From NCBI RefSeq assembly GCF_003945595.2, contig NW_024104424.1, positions 62,001 through 126,000 of the forward strand: DNA of 64,000 nucleotides, in the 5' to 3' direction. Both the position numbers and the translations under genes were made by a program. Under the pieces are notes generated by a model. It was not told the DNA's origin and did not search any database. It saw only the letters and a program-made list of their open reading frames with translations. This DNA comes from Pipra filicauda. Its lineage: Eukaryota; Chordata; Aves; Passeriformes; Pipridae. This document shows positions 1 through 11,500 of the stretch, piece by piece. How positions within the stretch are numbered: the stretch's first letter is position 1; every line of letters begins with the position of its first letter.

Positions 1-1897
1 AAGCATTCAGGAGAACTCCTGAAAGGTGATGAATGCCACTGTAAAAGAAGATTATGGAGCCAAAGAAATTCTGGTTATAGCTCCACTGAAGTGTAATGAG
101 CAATTTGAAAGGGCAGAGGGAAAACAAAGGAAATGCTGTGTATAAATCAATCCTTGAGCATTCCAGCAGTTTGTGAGAAAGAATCAATCATTAAAATCGA
201 GTGTAAACACCCATTTACTGACCCACAAACTGCAAACAAAGCGAGGCACGAGCAGGGACTTGGAGTCTGTTCCTGAAGCTGCCAACTCTCTTCCTCTGGC
301 TGCCTGCCCTGGGGCTGTTTGTCCTGGCCATGTCCTAGACCCTGAGGTGGCTCTCCTGTAGATGCACTGATCCTCTTCCCTTCAGCAGGATTTGCCACAG
401 GGACAAGGCTCACGCCACACCAAAGGATTGGTGGGTGCCCCTGATGACCAGGGTGGCCCCTGAATCACCAAGAGGTTCATATCTCCTCACATAGACTTCT
501 AAGACAGGAGGCCTCTCCTTCCAAGGGAGTTTTTTAAGCTCATTTTGCACTTTGAGATGCCAAAGGAGCTTTTCCATGGGCGATTCATCCTCCTAGTCCA
601 AGGTGTGATCCTGCAAGGCTGATAAGCGCTAGAAACGACTGTTGAGACAAATGCCCTTAACAAAGGCAGCAGGGATGGGTGGGAGGAGAAGGAGAACGTT
701 TTGAACTCGCTCTGGTAGGTCCAGTTTGAACCATGTACAGTAGTCAGGGTGACACATGGGAGGGATTGACACCTGAGTGACCCAGCAGCCAGGGCTGAGG
801 GCCTGGAGAGAACAACACCCGATTTTGGATAAGATACATCAGCTGCAGGTCCTTGCTACCAGGAAGAGAATGGGCAAACCAAGGCTCACACCTGCTGAAG
901 GGAAGGGAGCTGGTTCCTACCAGGCATCTTCATTTCCCCAGTGGTGCTGTTTTGGGTCCCTGACACCTAATGTCCCGTCAGTGGGTTTGGTCCTCTCAGT
1001 ATCCTGCAGGAGAGGGCAGTTCCTGGCCATGCAGGAGCATCCCCACATCTGCCTGAGCACGCCCTCACTGAAAACAACATCCAGGAACAGACACAGCTCA
1101 TGGGGAGCCATCTCAGGGCATATAAATCAAAGTGTCCCTGTTTTGGAACAAGTCAGAGATAAAGGACTAATGTATTTGCACATATTGCAGCTTTCTGAGT
1201 AATACTTTTTCAGCACAATACTGTTTCAGCACAAAATGCATAAAGAATATATTTATATCTTTGTTTCATTCATGTCTCAGGGGATCTTCTATTCAAATAC
1301 ATTTTAAAGAACAATTGCAGTTAATTAAGATATTTGGTATAAATGCTAATATGGTGTAGAATATCCTGGAAACTTTTCAGGAGTCTGTGAAAGGCAATGT
1401 GTTCCTGAAGCCATGAATAAAGCAGACTTAGAGCTTTAAACCAGGAAGGAGTGTTCCTTTACTGAGCAATATGTTGGGTGAACATCACAGTATTCAGGGT
1501 TCCATATATGTGTGTACATACACATTTCTGGCACTGCACTGCAAGGTGTTTCTTAATAATTAAAATCTTTAGATGCATTAATGTGGTTTCTTTTGCAGAA
1601 GCAATTTTACAGAGAGTTGAAAACCAATTATTTCAGTGTCACTTTCTGGTTTCTGTCAGATAGTTTTCCTTTTCACCTGGTGAAATAAGAAGCTTAGTAC
1701 TGTTCACCCTGAGCTAATCCAAAGCATTGAATACAACCTGTGACTTTTCTGTTTCCATAACTAGAGCCTCTTTTGGTTTAAACAGCTTTGGAATCTCATT
1801 CTCATGTTTGCTTTTGATTTTGCCTCTTTGGTTTATTTATTTTCTCCATTTTTCTTTTCTTGCATGCAAGGCCTTTTGTTTCTTTTACGGACTGCAG
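1..1897. other. Non-coding, no gene seen
   Basis: Mixed-composition DNA without repeats I recognise. It would be intron if the candidate exon at 1898 belongs to a gene entering from the left. Confidence 0.5.
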
Positions 1898-2020
1898 TGT
1901 AAGCAAACCCACCCGTCCAACTCCACCTCTGGCACCACCTTATCTACGGATTTAGACTGTGGCAAGTTAATCCGAGACGAGCGAGGGATTCGGACACAGC
2001 CCTCAATTCACACTGTGTAG
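1898..2020 (+). CDS. Candidate terminal coding exon, product unknown
   Basis: After a strong pyrimidine tract and CTGCAG (ends 1897), a 40-codon frame runs to TAG at 2018-2020. The peptide starts CKQTHPSNSTSG and ends RGIRTQPSIHTV, polar with a Ser/Thr-rich first half. It carries about seven CpG dinucleotides, in an otherwise CpG-poor surround, which is typical of constrained coding sequence. An AATAAA follows at 2379. I do not recognise the protein. The frame is open upstream of the acceptor but reads as low-complexity hydrophobic intron-like sequence. It could be the last or an alternative last exon of a gene entering from the left, or a chance frame. Confidence 0.35.
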   Translation, partial: CKQTHPSNSTSGTTLSTDLDCGKLIRDERGIRTQPSIHTV

Positions 2021-2378
2021 TCAGGAGAGGAAAAAAAAGGTGTGTCCCATGGAAAACATGAAACCCAAACAGTTGGCACGGAATGGCCAAGGTTGTACCC
2101 ACAAGCACAGCTCCAAAGTGCCTCCTGCTTCAGCAGGAGAGCAGCGCGTGTGACGTAAATTGGTCAAGTCCCTGAAATCTGGGCAGTTTAAATGCATATC
2201 ACAGAAAATAGTCACCCCCACAGCCACGAGGGAGTGCAGTAGACTGGAGTAGCTTTTAAAAATTATCACATTGTCTTATGTACAATTGTCACCTTGCCAT
2301 TTCGTGGGGTAATTCACCTCTTTCAGGTAAGAAAAATTCTTTGCCTCCTTTTCATCTCCTCCCCAACCTGAGTGAAAC

Positions 2379-2384
2379 AATAAA
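2379..2384 (+). terminator. Possible polyadenylation signal
   Basis: AATAAA lies 359 bases after the stop of the candidate exon at 1898-2020. The hexamer alone is common in AT-rich DNA, so support is weak. Confidence 0.2.
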
Positions 2385-5300
2385 AGCCTCATTACTAAAA
2401 GCATGGAGAAACATTTAGCTTGGTCTCTGCTGAAGCATTCAGCAAGTGGGCCAGGCAGCTCTTTATAAACCTCCAAAAACAACCTGCAGGGCTCCATTAA
2501 CTTTCTGAACCCCTGTAACAAGCAGCCGGAGATTTTTAGCTGGCATGTCTTATTCCCAGTGTCAATATTTAATGAATTTTAATTCATCCATTTAAAATTC
2601 ATTAGTCAAAGCCTCCAAGTAACTATCACACCACAAAATCATATCTATCAGTTAATTTTATGCCATGTAACCATTAAGAACGTGTTCAACAGGAGCACCC
2701 TCAGGCAACACCCGGATATACCATTAACAGGATAAATCTGTTGTCTTGCTTGAGCAGTTCATGATGTTCATTGTAAGGCTTTGTAACATGGAAAACTCCT
2801 TTGTGGAAAAAAATCAGGATATCAATTTATATCAAGCAGTAAAGCTTTGCATATTGAAACACTTTTGGAATTTTTTGTGTAGCAGGTTGCCACTGGATGC
2901 TTTGGAAGGATAACAGTTGGATTTTCTCCAGTCCTCAGCCAGTTGGGGGACTGACAGGGCAGGAGACAATGGACTCCATCTGGTTTGGCCACGAAGAAAA
3001 CATATGACAACAATCTGAGATACACAAAGTGTATAGAAATGCCAGCTCTAGAATGTCATGAACTGTGACAAACCTGTGTTTTCAAAACCTGATCACCTTT
3101 TATCTGCCTTTGACTGTATCCCAGGTTACCACCAGCTTCACCAATTTATCTCCCCCCCCTCACACCTACTTTATGTTTCCTTGCCCAATGAAGTTCCTGC
3201 TCATCACACAAGTTAATGACCTGTTTTATTGAGGGCCATTTCTGCACTTCTCTGCAATTAGAGAACTTGTTCTAGTGGGTGCCTTCACACCCAATTGCTG
3301 AGGTGCTGCAGCAAAGCTCTGCTCTCCTCTTCAGTTGTTTCTCTCATACCTGGCTCCTGGGAAAAGCCAGAGCATGGAGGGAGCTGTTTTTTCGTTCCAT
3401 TCCTGTTGCAATTTTTCATCAGCAGTCCTTGTGCTGCCAGCAGGCTGAAGTTTTTTTTGTGGCTATACCAATTCTTCTCTGCTCATCCGTGGATGTGAGT
3501 GTTTATGCTCTACTCCAGATGCTGCAAGAAATTGTCTGGCTCAAAATGGCCTTTCAACTTGTTTGAATAGGGCCTTGAAAGCTTTGGTTCTTCATAAAAT
3601 GCTCCTTCTTACCAGCAAAGACCTGAATTAGATGTTCTGTATATCCGATTTAAGAGACCACTTTTTATTTGCAGCTTTCCCAGTAGAAGAGACTTAAAAC
3701 TAATTAAATTCAGCTCCTCTCAAGTCTCAGAGGAGAAGGAAAATGCCTAATGTGTTTATCTCCATCATTGCTCTATGCAGGAAATCTTCTGGGTTGCATC
3801 TTCGACCAGTTTTCTAATTGTTTCTCAGACTAATGAAGAACCCAGAGAATTTCTGTCACTTTTTGGGTAAACATTTTCTCATCTGTCAAGGAAATAGTCG
3901 CACTGTTGGTAACATCCATACTTTCCCTGTGTCCAGCTGTCCCTGCAGACAACTTGCCAGGCTGTGAGGAATTCCCTGTGGGAATGACAAAGCAGCTCCT
4001 CCCTTCCCTAGCACAGCCCCATCCCCAGCTACAAAAAGAGTTATCAAACAGCCTCACTTGCTCCTTAGAGCTGAGGCAGGGAGAGCTGATGTGCCACCCC
4101 AGAGTTCTAACAAATCCAGGTTTGTAGAGGCAGTTTTTCCAGATTTGCTGTGGCTCCAGGGAAAGGCAGGTGCTCGAGGAAGGCACAGCATCCCCTGGGA
4201 AGTGTGTGACTGCTGGGACAACTCCTGCAGAGACACTACAGGCTTCAAGATCTCCCTGGAACAAAGCCCTGAAGCTTCACATCTGTAGCTCTTTGGGAAA
4301 AAAGCAGGAGGAGAAGGGGGAGAAGGAAAACATGCCCTGTTTCAGTGAGGGTCTTGCAAAATAGGATTTTTTGTGGAGTTGTCTGGTGTGCAAATTCCCT
4401 CTCTGCAGCAAACATCAGCTCGAGCACCTCTGTTTTCAGGTTTGATCCTTGTATGGGCCATTCACTCAAGAGCTGGACTTAATGATCCTTGTGTCCCTTC
4501 CAAATCAGAATATCCTGTGAAATGTGTGAAATTTCCCATGGAATTCCCTTCCAAGCATGGCTGTGGCTTCACTGGGAAGTCTTATTTGCGTTTAGAAGGT
4601 TTGGGAGACCAGCAAGCAGCTTTAGTGATTTTTTTTTTCTTGCAGAGAGGAAGCAGAGGACCAGTTTCTATAACTGAGGAAGACTTAAATTAATCCATGG
4701 ATTATTATCATACTGTTTTGGCAATAGACTCTGACAGGTTAAAAGTTAATTTGCTGATGTCCTCGTGCAATTAGCCACCAGTGACAGAGTACTCACATGG
4801 ATTCTTAATGTGCTGCAACAGCAGTTTGCTCACTAGGAGAAACTATTATGGATATTCTTCCTGTGGTGCACTAGGCACAAATAAATCACTTATTTTCAGC
4901 AGAAGACACATCAGTGTCCCAGCTCTGGGTCCTTCAGAGCAATGAGGGCACTGCAGAAGGAAAATCCTGACTTGCACTTCATCCTCTCTTCCTGAGCTGG
5001 TCAGAGGTTCTTCCACAATAAAACCTGGCCCACATCCTTGGATTTTCATAGTTCTCAGTTCTTCAACATAACCCACTGGGCTTGGGGTGGCTTTTTTATT
5101 ATTATTTGCTGGGTTTTGCAAGGTATTAATAAAATGCAATTGAAAAATCTTGTCCCCAGTGGTAGCCCGGCAGCATAAACAGCAGATTGATAAATCCTGG
5201 CTGCAGGTTCTTTTTTTTCAGTCTTGTTTGTACTTTATTTTACGTTTTTGGTGTTGTTTTTTTTTTTTTAAATTCTGAATCTGTAATTATCCTCAAGCTT

Positions 5301-5831
5301 AACACAGACCTGTGTATGGAAGGATTTGGGAGCTCCATGACTAAGCTTTAATAGCCTGCTGGAGTGACCAAAGGGGAGAGAGAAAGATTCGCACATCACA
5401 AGGAGAGCAAAATCTGCTCTGTTTTTAAAGGATGACATTTCCTCTTACATGCCATGGCCTGCAGCATTTTGACACTGCCAGAATGAGAAAGTTAAGCTGG
5501 CTAAAAGCAAAATGTTAAACTTATCACTCTGTTGTAAAAGGGATCACTCTGTGCCCACTGTCCTCTCATGCTGGACGAGATCTCAAAGGTGCACTGAACA
5601 GCAGGCAAAAAAAGAGGTTTTTAAAGAAACCCTTTCAGTTTGGCTGCCTGAATATGAGACTAAAAGAACAGCATATTACCCTTTGAAATTGAATTTTAAT
5701 GTCAACCTCTCCCTTTAAAGATGACTTTAAAGGTGCTGTTCAGAGGGCTGGCAGGCTATTGATGAACAACTGGGCAAAAGCCTAATTTTTAGGCAAAACC
5801 TAAATATCAAAGCCATCCCTAAGAATAACTT

Positions 5832-5924
5832 GAAGTCTTTCTGATAATATTTGTTTTAAAATTCAAGGCAGTTGGAAGTGGAACCATTGGGCACTTCACA
5901 AATCACGGAGTCAGATATTAAAAC
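5832..5924 (+). repeat. Left arm of inverted repeat (about 93 bp)
   Basis: Matches the reverse complement of 6695-6786, with the core CAGTTGGAAGTGGAACC, then ATTGGGCACTTCACAA and GAGTCAGATATTAAAA. No known avian repeat was recognised. Confidence 0.75.
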
Positions 5925-6694
5925 CCTGACACAGGTAATGTCAGCACTGGGTTTTAGGCATCTGTCTGCAGATGTAAAGTGATCTTCATGGGACTCTTTT
6001 GTGGCTGTGACATTGAAAGGCATTATGGCAATTGCACAGGCTGAATAACAGGAATCTGTTTGGAAAATTAAAATCCAAGCCTATTAACAAGGCAGTAAAA
6101 TGTACTATTTCATCTGCAGAAATCATCCCTGACTGCACTTTGCAGAGACTGATGGCTGTGATTAAACACACAACATCAGTAGGTTAGCAAGAGCAACAGG
6201 GAAAGAAAATAAAAATAAACCTGATCAATCCCACAGAGGGTTAATTTAATCCTTTCATTATCTACCATGGAGTTCTGGATTCACTTTGTAATCTAGATTT
6301 TAAAAGCTCAATTAAAACTAAGGCAGCAGAGAGCAATAATCCACACCAAGTCAGCCACTTAGAGCATTTGGGTTTATTACTTTGGAAATAAGTGATGCTA
6401 CTATCTAAAAACAGCCTGGAGCAGTGTAGAAATAGTGTCCCTGCGAGGATGATACCTGCTTTTCCTGATACTTCCAGAGGGGAGTGATTTGGAAACAAAA
6501 GCAGTGCCTATTCCTATTACATTTAGGGGCTGACATGAATTAATTGCAGTTTAATTGATGCATAACTCAGAACAAAAATGAAGCATCTCAAAGAAAGCAT
6601 ATTGGAGTATAAATTTGAAATATTCTGGGATCTCAGCCTGTGTTACCCACATTACAGGGAGAAATTACACTGGAAAAGAAGGAGGACAGCTTGT

Positions 6695-6786
6695 TTTTAG
6701 TATCTGACTCCCTGAGTTGTGAAGTGCCCAATGGTCCCACTTCCAACTGGTTTGAATTTGAAAATAAAAATTTTCAGCAAGACTTC
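6695..6786 (-). repeat. Right arm of inverted repeat (about 92 bp)
   Basis: Inverted partner of 5832-5924, about 770 bp away. The two arms could be terminal repeats of an old DNA transposon or two opposite copies of an old short element. Confidence 0.75.
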
Positions 6787-7657
6787 TAGCCTGTGGGATT
6801 CACTTCTCTGTGATTCCTTTGCTCCCTCAAGCAAATTATTTCCCCTTGATCCAGGCTACCCTCAGGCTCTGGTTTGCATTTGAAAATATTCCTGTAGAAT
6901 AGATGGGTACTAGGAAATCTTCAGGGGTTCTGCTTTTTAAATCATATATCTGATTTTACCTTTTTTAGCCCTGGGTAGCTGAGGTCACTGTTGGATAATT
7001 CCTGATTATGAACTGGACATTGCTCACCTTGCACTGGTTTCACTTTAGAAGGGAATTTATGTTTGATACAGAGAAATAAATAAATCTCTGCTGCCACTGC
7101 CACTTGACAAGAACTGTAGTTTTGTCCTGTGTTAAAGCTGGTCAGTTCTAGAAGGGTTTGGTAGGAAGGATTTATTCAGCTTGATGAAGGCAAGGTGGTT
7201 AAAGTTTTGGTTCACACTGCTGCCATCACTTCATTTTATACATAAATAATCTATTCGTATATATTTGCATGGAACAATTTTTTATTTGCATTGTCAGATA
7301 CTTCCACCTAATGCCTCCTTTTGTATTTTATTTGTGTTACATGTAATCATTCCAGCTGTAGATTTTAAAAGATGTTTCCACGTACTCTGAAATGTCTTTG
7401 TTAATGTTGTGATGGTGGGAAGAGAAAAGATCTCTTCTTTCTCTCTAAACTATTCAGCTCCCTTATTCCTGTGGCAATTATCTCATTTTTCCAACACACA
7501 GTATTTGAAAAGATTCTTTCCTAAGAAAGAAGAGGATTGAGGGCTGTGCTGTATGGTAGAAATAATTTCATGAGGGGAACATTTCATGAGGGGAAAATAA
7601 CTAAACCACAAAAAAAAAATCTTCAAAACCTGTATTCTTTGTTTTCTCCTGTATAAA

Positions 7658-7746
7658 CTTTTTGTTTGGTTGGTTTTTGTTATTGTTATGTTTTTGTTTG
7701 GTTGGGGTTTTTTGTTTTGGTTTTTTTTTGGCTTTTGTTTTTTTGT
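7658..7746 (+). repeat. T/G-rich low-complexity tract
   Basis: Runs of T broken by single or double G (TTTGTTTGGTTGG units). A complementary A/C-rich tract (CAAAACAAAACC) lies at 8222-8305, in the putative 3' UTR of the candidate exon. Confidence 0.7.
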
Positions 7747-8057
7747 GACTGAGGTTCATGGTATTTAAAACAAGATCTCTTTTCTTTTAAGGTCAGGAGG
7801 AAATGAAAAAGGGTAAGTTTTATGATATGGCAAATGTGTAGAATTCCAGAAACATTCATAATCAACTAAATTTAGTGGAGGCCAAGTTGGGAAGTTAAAA
7901 ATGATGTGTAGAGTCACCTGTTGCATCTTGGGGGGCTTGTTCAAAGCTGGGTCTCAGCAGAGAAGCCCCCTGAGCCCAGCTCAGGTCTCTGCTTCCCTCA
8001 GCCAAGGGTTTGGCCTGTGCTGGGCAGGGTTTTAATGCCATTTCCATCTCCCACCAG

Positions 8058-8213
8058 TGTCTTTCTTTCAATGCCATCATGGAGGAGCTCGGAATTTCCC
8101 TCAAGCACCAGAAGAAGCTGAAGAAGAGGTCGAGGACGAAGGGGAAATCCTCCTTCACGAGCATCCTCACGTGTCACCAGAGGAGGACCCTGAGGAAGGA
8201 AACCATCGCGTGA
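8058..8213 (+). CDS. Candidate terminal coding exon with basic C-terminal tail, product unknown
   Basis: After acceptor CATCTCCCACCAG (ends 8057), 51 codons run to TGA at 8211-8213. The third-base pattern is coding-like (GCC ATC ATG GAG GAG CTC). The peptide begins CLSFNAIMEELGISLKHQKK, continues with the very basic KLKKRSRTKGK, and ends RRTLRKETIA. The stretch ELGISLKHQKKL faintly resembles the last helix of a SAM domain, but too little is present to call one. Two overlapping AATAAA signals at 8541-8554 and GT-rich sequence beyond them suit a 3' UTR of about 340 bases. Upstream exons were not found nearby; they may lie left of the window. Product unassigned. Confidence 0.5.
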   Translation, partial: CLSFNAIMEELGISLKHQKKLKKRSRTKGKSSFTSILTCHQRRTLRKETIA

Positions 8214-8221
8214 GCACCGGG

Positions 8222-8305
8222 AAACAGCGGGAACCAAACGAAAACAAGACCAGACAAAACAAAACCAAAACAAAATGGAAACAAGACAAAGCAAAACACA
8301 AACGT
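8222..8305 (+). repeat. A/C-rich low-complexity tract
   Basis: CAAAA-type repeats just after the TGA at 8213, roughly the reverse complement of the T/G tract at 7658-7746. Confidence 0.65.
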
Positions 8306-8540
8306 TGCTGCCTACAAGTGGTGGGATTTCTGAAAAAGAGACTTTTCACGTTGTTCTTCAGGAATTCTCTGTGGTTTCTTTTTTTTTAACCCTGAGGTAC
8401 AGCAGTTGGAATGCTCTCCTGGACTGATGTACTACTAATCCTCTGGGAAGAGGCTCACTCTTTCTTTTGGGATGGATTTGTACGCTCACCTGGTTTGCAT
8501 CTCTCCCCCCCTCCCCGTGCATCGCTGTGTGTGCTTTCTA

Positions 8541-8554
8541 AATAAATCAATAAA
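8541..8554 (+). terminator. Polyadenylation signals
   Basis: Two AATAAA hexamers (8541-8546 and 8549-8554) lie 330 bases after the stop of the 8.2 kb candidate exon. T-rich and GT-rich sequence (TTCTTTTTT, TTGTGTTTTT) follows within 50 bases, as in vertebrate poly(A) sites. Confidence 0.45.
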
Positions 8555-8559
8555 CAAGA

Positions 8560-11500
8560 GACAGGGTTCTTTTTTCCAATAATCTGGGAGTGGAACTTGT
8601 GTTTTTCCCCCTCTGAACAAAAGATTGCAGTTCTACTGAGCACAAAGAACTACTGAGTTGTTTAGAAACCAGGTCCCAGAAAACCTAATTCATACCATTG
8701 ACTCATAAACCATGACTACAAAAATGTATTAAATACAACAATGAGGACTTTTTATTTTCTCTGATATTATAAGGATAGGTTGACATCATAGCCTCTTCAG
8801 GCTCATTTCTGTGAGAAACCTGTTTTTCCTTATCCCCTTTCCACTGCTTTTAAAATGCCATGACTGCGGGTACTGTGTGTTGAAAAAGAAAAATCAAAAT
8901 CACCCAAGGAATGATCAGTGAGCAGGGTTGACATGATCACACTGCTTCATCCTCCTTCTCCTGATGCCAATAAAGCAATTCTTGACTCCTAGAAATCAGG
9001 GCTGAGAATATTCAATTTATAACAAACCTTGACCACAAAGATATCAAATTTGACAGGAACACAGCTCAGGAATTGAAACCTTTTCCTGCAGCTAAGGGGG
9101 GGGCACCAACAAAATGTTTTAGCAGCAAAGGAGCATTTTAGTGTTTTTGGGGGTTTTTTTTGTGAAGGAAACTCTGAAGAAGTGATGCATTAGAGCAGCA
9201 GATCTTCCCCTTCCCTCCCCATGAAAAGCTGTACCTTTATATTGCAGTGAGGTGAAACACATTTGTACTTATTTCTATGTTGTCTCTGTGATTAATCCTG
9301 GTGTTCCAGGGGCTTTGTTGTGCCAGCTGGTTTGCTCTGGAGATGCTGTGGAAGGAAAAGGGGTGGAATTCAGGCATGTCCACACTCCAAGGGATGAGAA
9401 TGGGTGTAGGACACACGTGCCTCTCATGCTCCCTGTATCCCTGCCTTCCAACACAGGTTATATATAAATAGACCTGCTCTTCCAGGGCTATACCACCACC
9501 TCAAATCTTAAGGCAAGGCTGGAAAAAGGGGACTGGAGCCACTGATTGCTCTCCTGCACAGCACAGAGAGCTGTGTCAATAGTATTTGCTTCAGCTGGTG
9601 GCAAGGTTCATTACCCAGCCACTTCAACCAAGTGTTAAGTTCTATTGTGCCTCTGACATTCCTTCCCCCCAGGGAACTTCATGCTTACCATTGATTACCT
9701 TTCCCTTGTATCCCTGTATCCATGGACATTTCCTCTGCAAAAGGAGAAAGTGAAGTGAAAGCCTTTGAGTGGAAAATCTCTCCTCCTCCACCTTCACCCC
9801 CCCCCACCACCACTCCCACAGCCTGCAGTGGATGGGCTTGTTTACAAAGCTCTGCTTCAGATGTGATAATTTCAATGTTATTATAGACTAGAACCCCTCT
9901 CCCTCCATTCAGCCTTTCCACAGGGATCCAAACTCTAAAACTCCTGCTATTAGACCCATTTTCCCCAAGGCTCTCTGTGATTACTCCCCATCCTTCTCAA
10001 AATGTGACGCTCAAAACTAGATCTGCTTTTCCACCCATGTTGAGCTGGGTGGGAAAACATCTTGTGTCTTGAAGGCCATCCAGGCAATGAGAACTTCAGT
10101 CCGAGTTTAGGGGCATCACCATGTGGAAGTGCACATTTTTGGGTTGGGTTGTTGGGGTTTTTATTATTCTGAACAGTTTCCCCGAAGTGCCAAGGGCAGT
10201 TTGTACCCAGTCCTGCTGGTTGCCTGAACCAGCTGGGTGGTGCCTGTAAATACAGCAAACACACTTCCTAAAAACCATCCAGAAAGGAGACTCAGAGGGG
10301 GGATGGAGCTCTGTAGACCCCTCAGTTGGAGAATAGGACATTTAACAGCACTTTTGGCTGCCACCGTCCTCTGGCCCAGTGCCCTATTTGTATCTGAAAA
10401 TGTCATGAGGGCTGGATCAAAGGCTTATTAAAGACCCTTTCCCTCACCCACAGGGCCCTTAAAGCTCTTAAAGAAATTCATCAGATTAACAAGACCAGGT
10501 TTTGATAGATTCATATTAATTCTTGCTCATTTCCTACCACTTAATTAAGAACCAGTTATTTCATGCAAGTAAGCCAAACTGGATTCTTCTTTCCCTGTCT
10601 TCGAAGGCAGGAATTATTATTGCTGTTTTCCAGCATTTCTTCTGGACTTTGTCTATCCTTCAGGAGTTTCTCTCAGGAGGTTTGGAGCAGTGAGTTCTCT
10701 GGGAAAGGAAAGAGAAGGGTGTCTTTAAAGTGACTTCAGTAGGAGGCTCAAACATCAGTGCTTGCTTTTGGGAAGTTTAATCTGCTGTATGCATCGGGCT
10801 GGTAAGCAATGATTAAGAAAAGCAGCCCCTGGCTGTGAGATCTCAGAGAGAATCTCATAATAGGTAGTTTCATTTATTTATGTCATCATCAGGTTGCAAA
10901 CAGGCCATCCAGGCCACCAGCACCATTCTAATGCCATGATTGAAAAACAGGTTATTATTTTTCAGTCTGTGTTAACTCTATTGCTCTGCCGTCCACGGCC
11001 TCCAGCCAAGATATTTTTAAATGACTAGGCTGAAAGTGATAAAAGATTTATGACCAAGCCCTTTTTTTTGATTTTTTTTTTTTCCATCAGTATTAGTGGT
11101 CTCTAACACTTATAAAAAGGTGCTGGGGGAAAAAAATGAAGCTCCTTTTGCTGTCTGGGAAGAAAATGTATATATATAAAGTGAGCAGCACAGCACCACT
11201 TTGTTGGCCTGTGGCTCTCATGCTAATTGGCCTCCTTTTGGGAAAGCACAGAAAGGGTTAAGATGAGGCTGTGAAGGAGTTCAAAGGACATTTGTTCCCA
11301 GTGATTCTCCTGCCTCAGTGACCCTCCGCCCTGTCGGGACCTTTTCCCACTTTCCTGGGATGTCCCTGTGCTCCCCTGGCCTTGGCACAGCTCAGAGCAC
11401 CCACAGACCTGTGGGGAGCTTAGAACCACCTTGTCTCCCACCCTAAGCCAACAAAATATTTTATATTTCAGCCAGCTGATACTGCAGCAGAGGAAAATGC

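Larger units (their letters stand above)
2400..8057. other. AT-rich non-coding stretch
   Basis: Holds the inverted repeat (5832-6786) and the T/G-rich tract before 7746. I see no exon with supported splice sites. Confidence 0.5.

Noticed and set aside
1898..2020. C-terminal PDZ-binding motif on the candidate exon
   Set aside because: The last residues are I-H-T-V; position -2 is His, so it does not fit the usual Ser/Thr or hydrophobic classes.
8085..8130. SAM domain in the 8.2 kb candidate exon
   Set aside because: Only a short ELGIS..HQKKL resemblance to one helix; the rest of the domain is absent.
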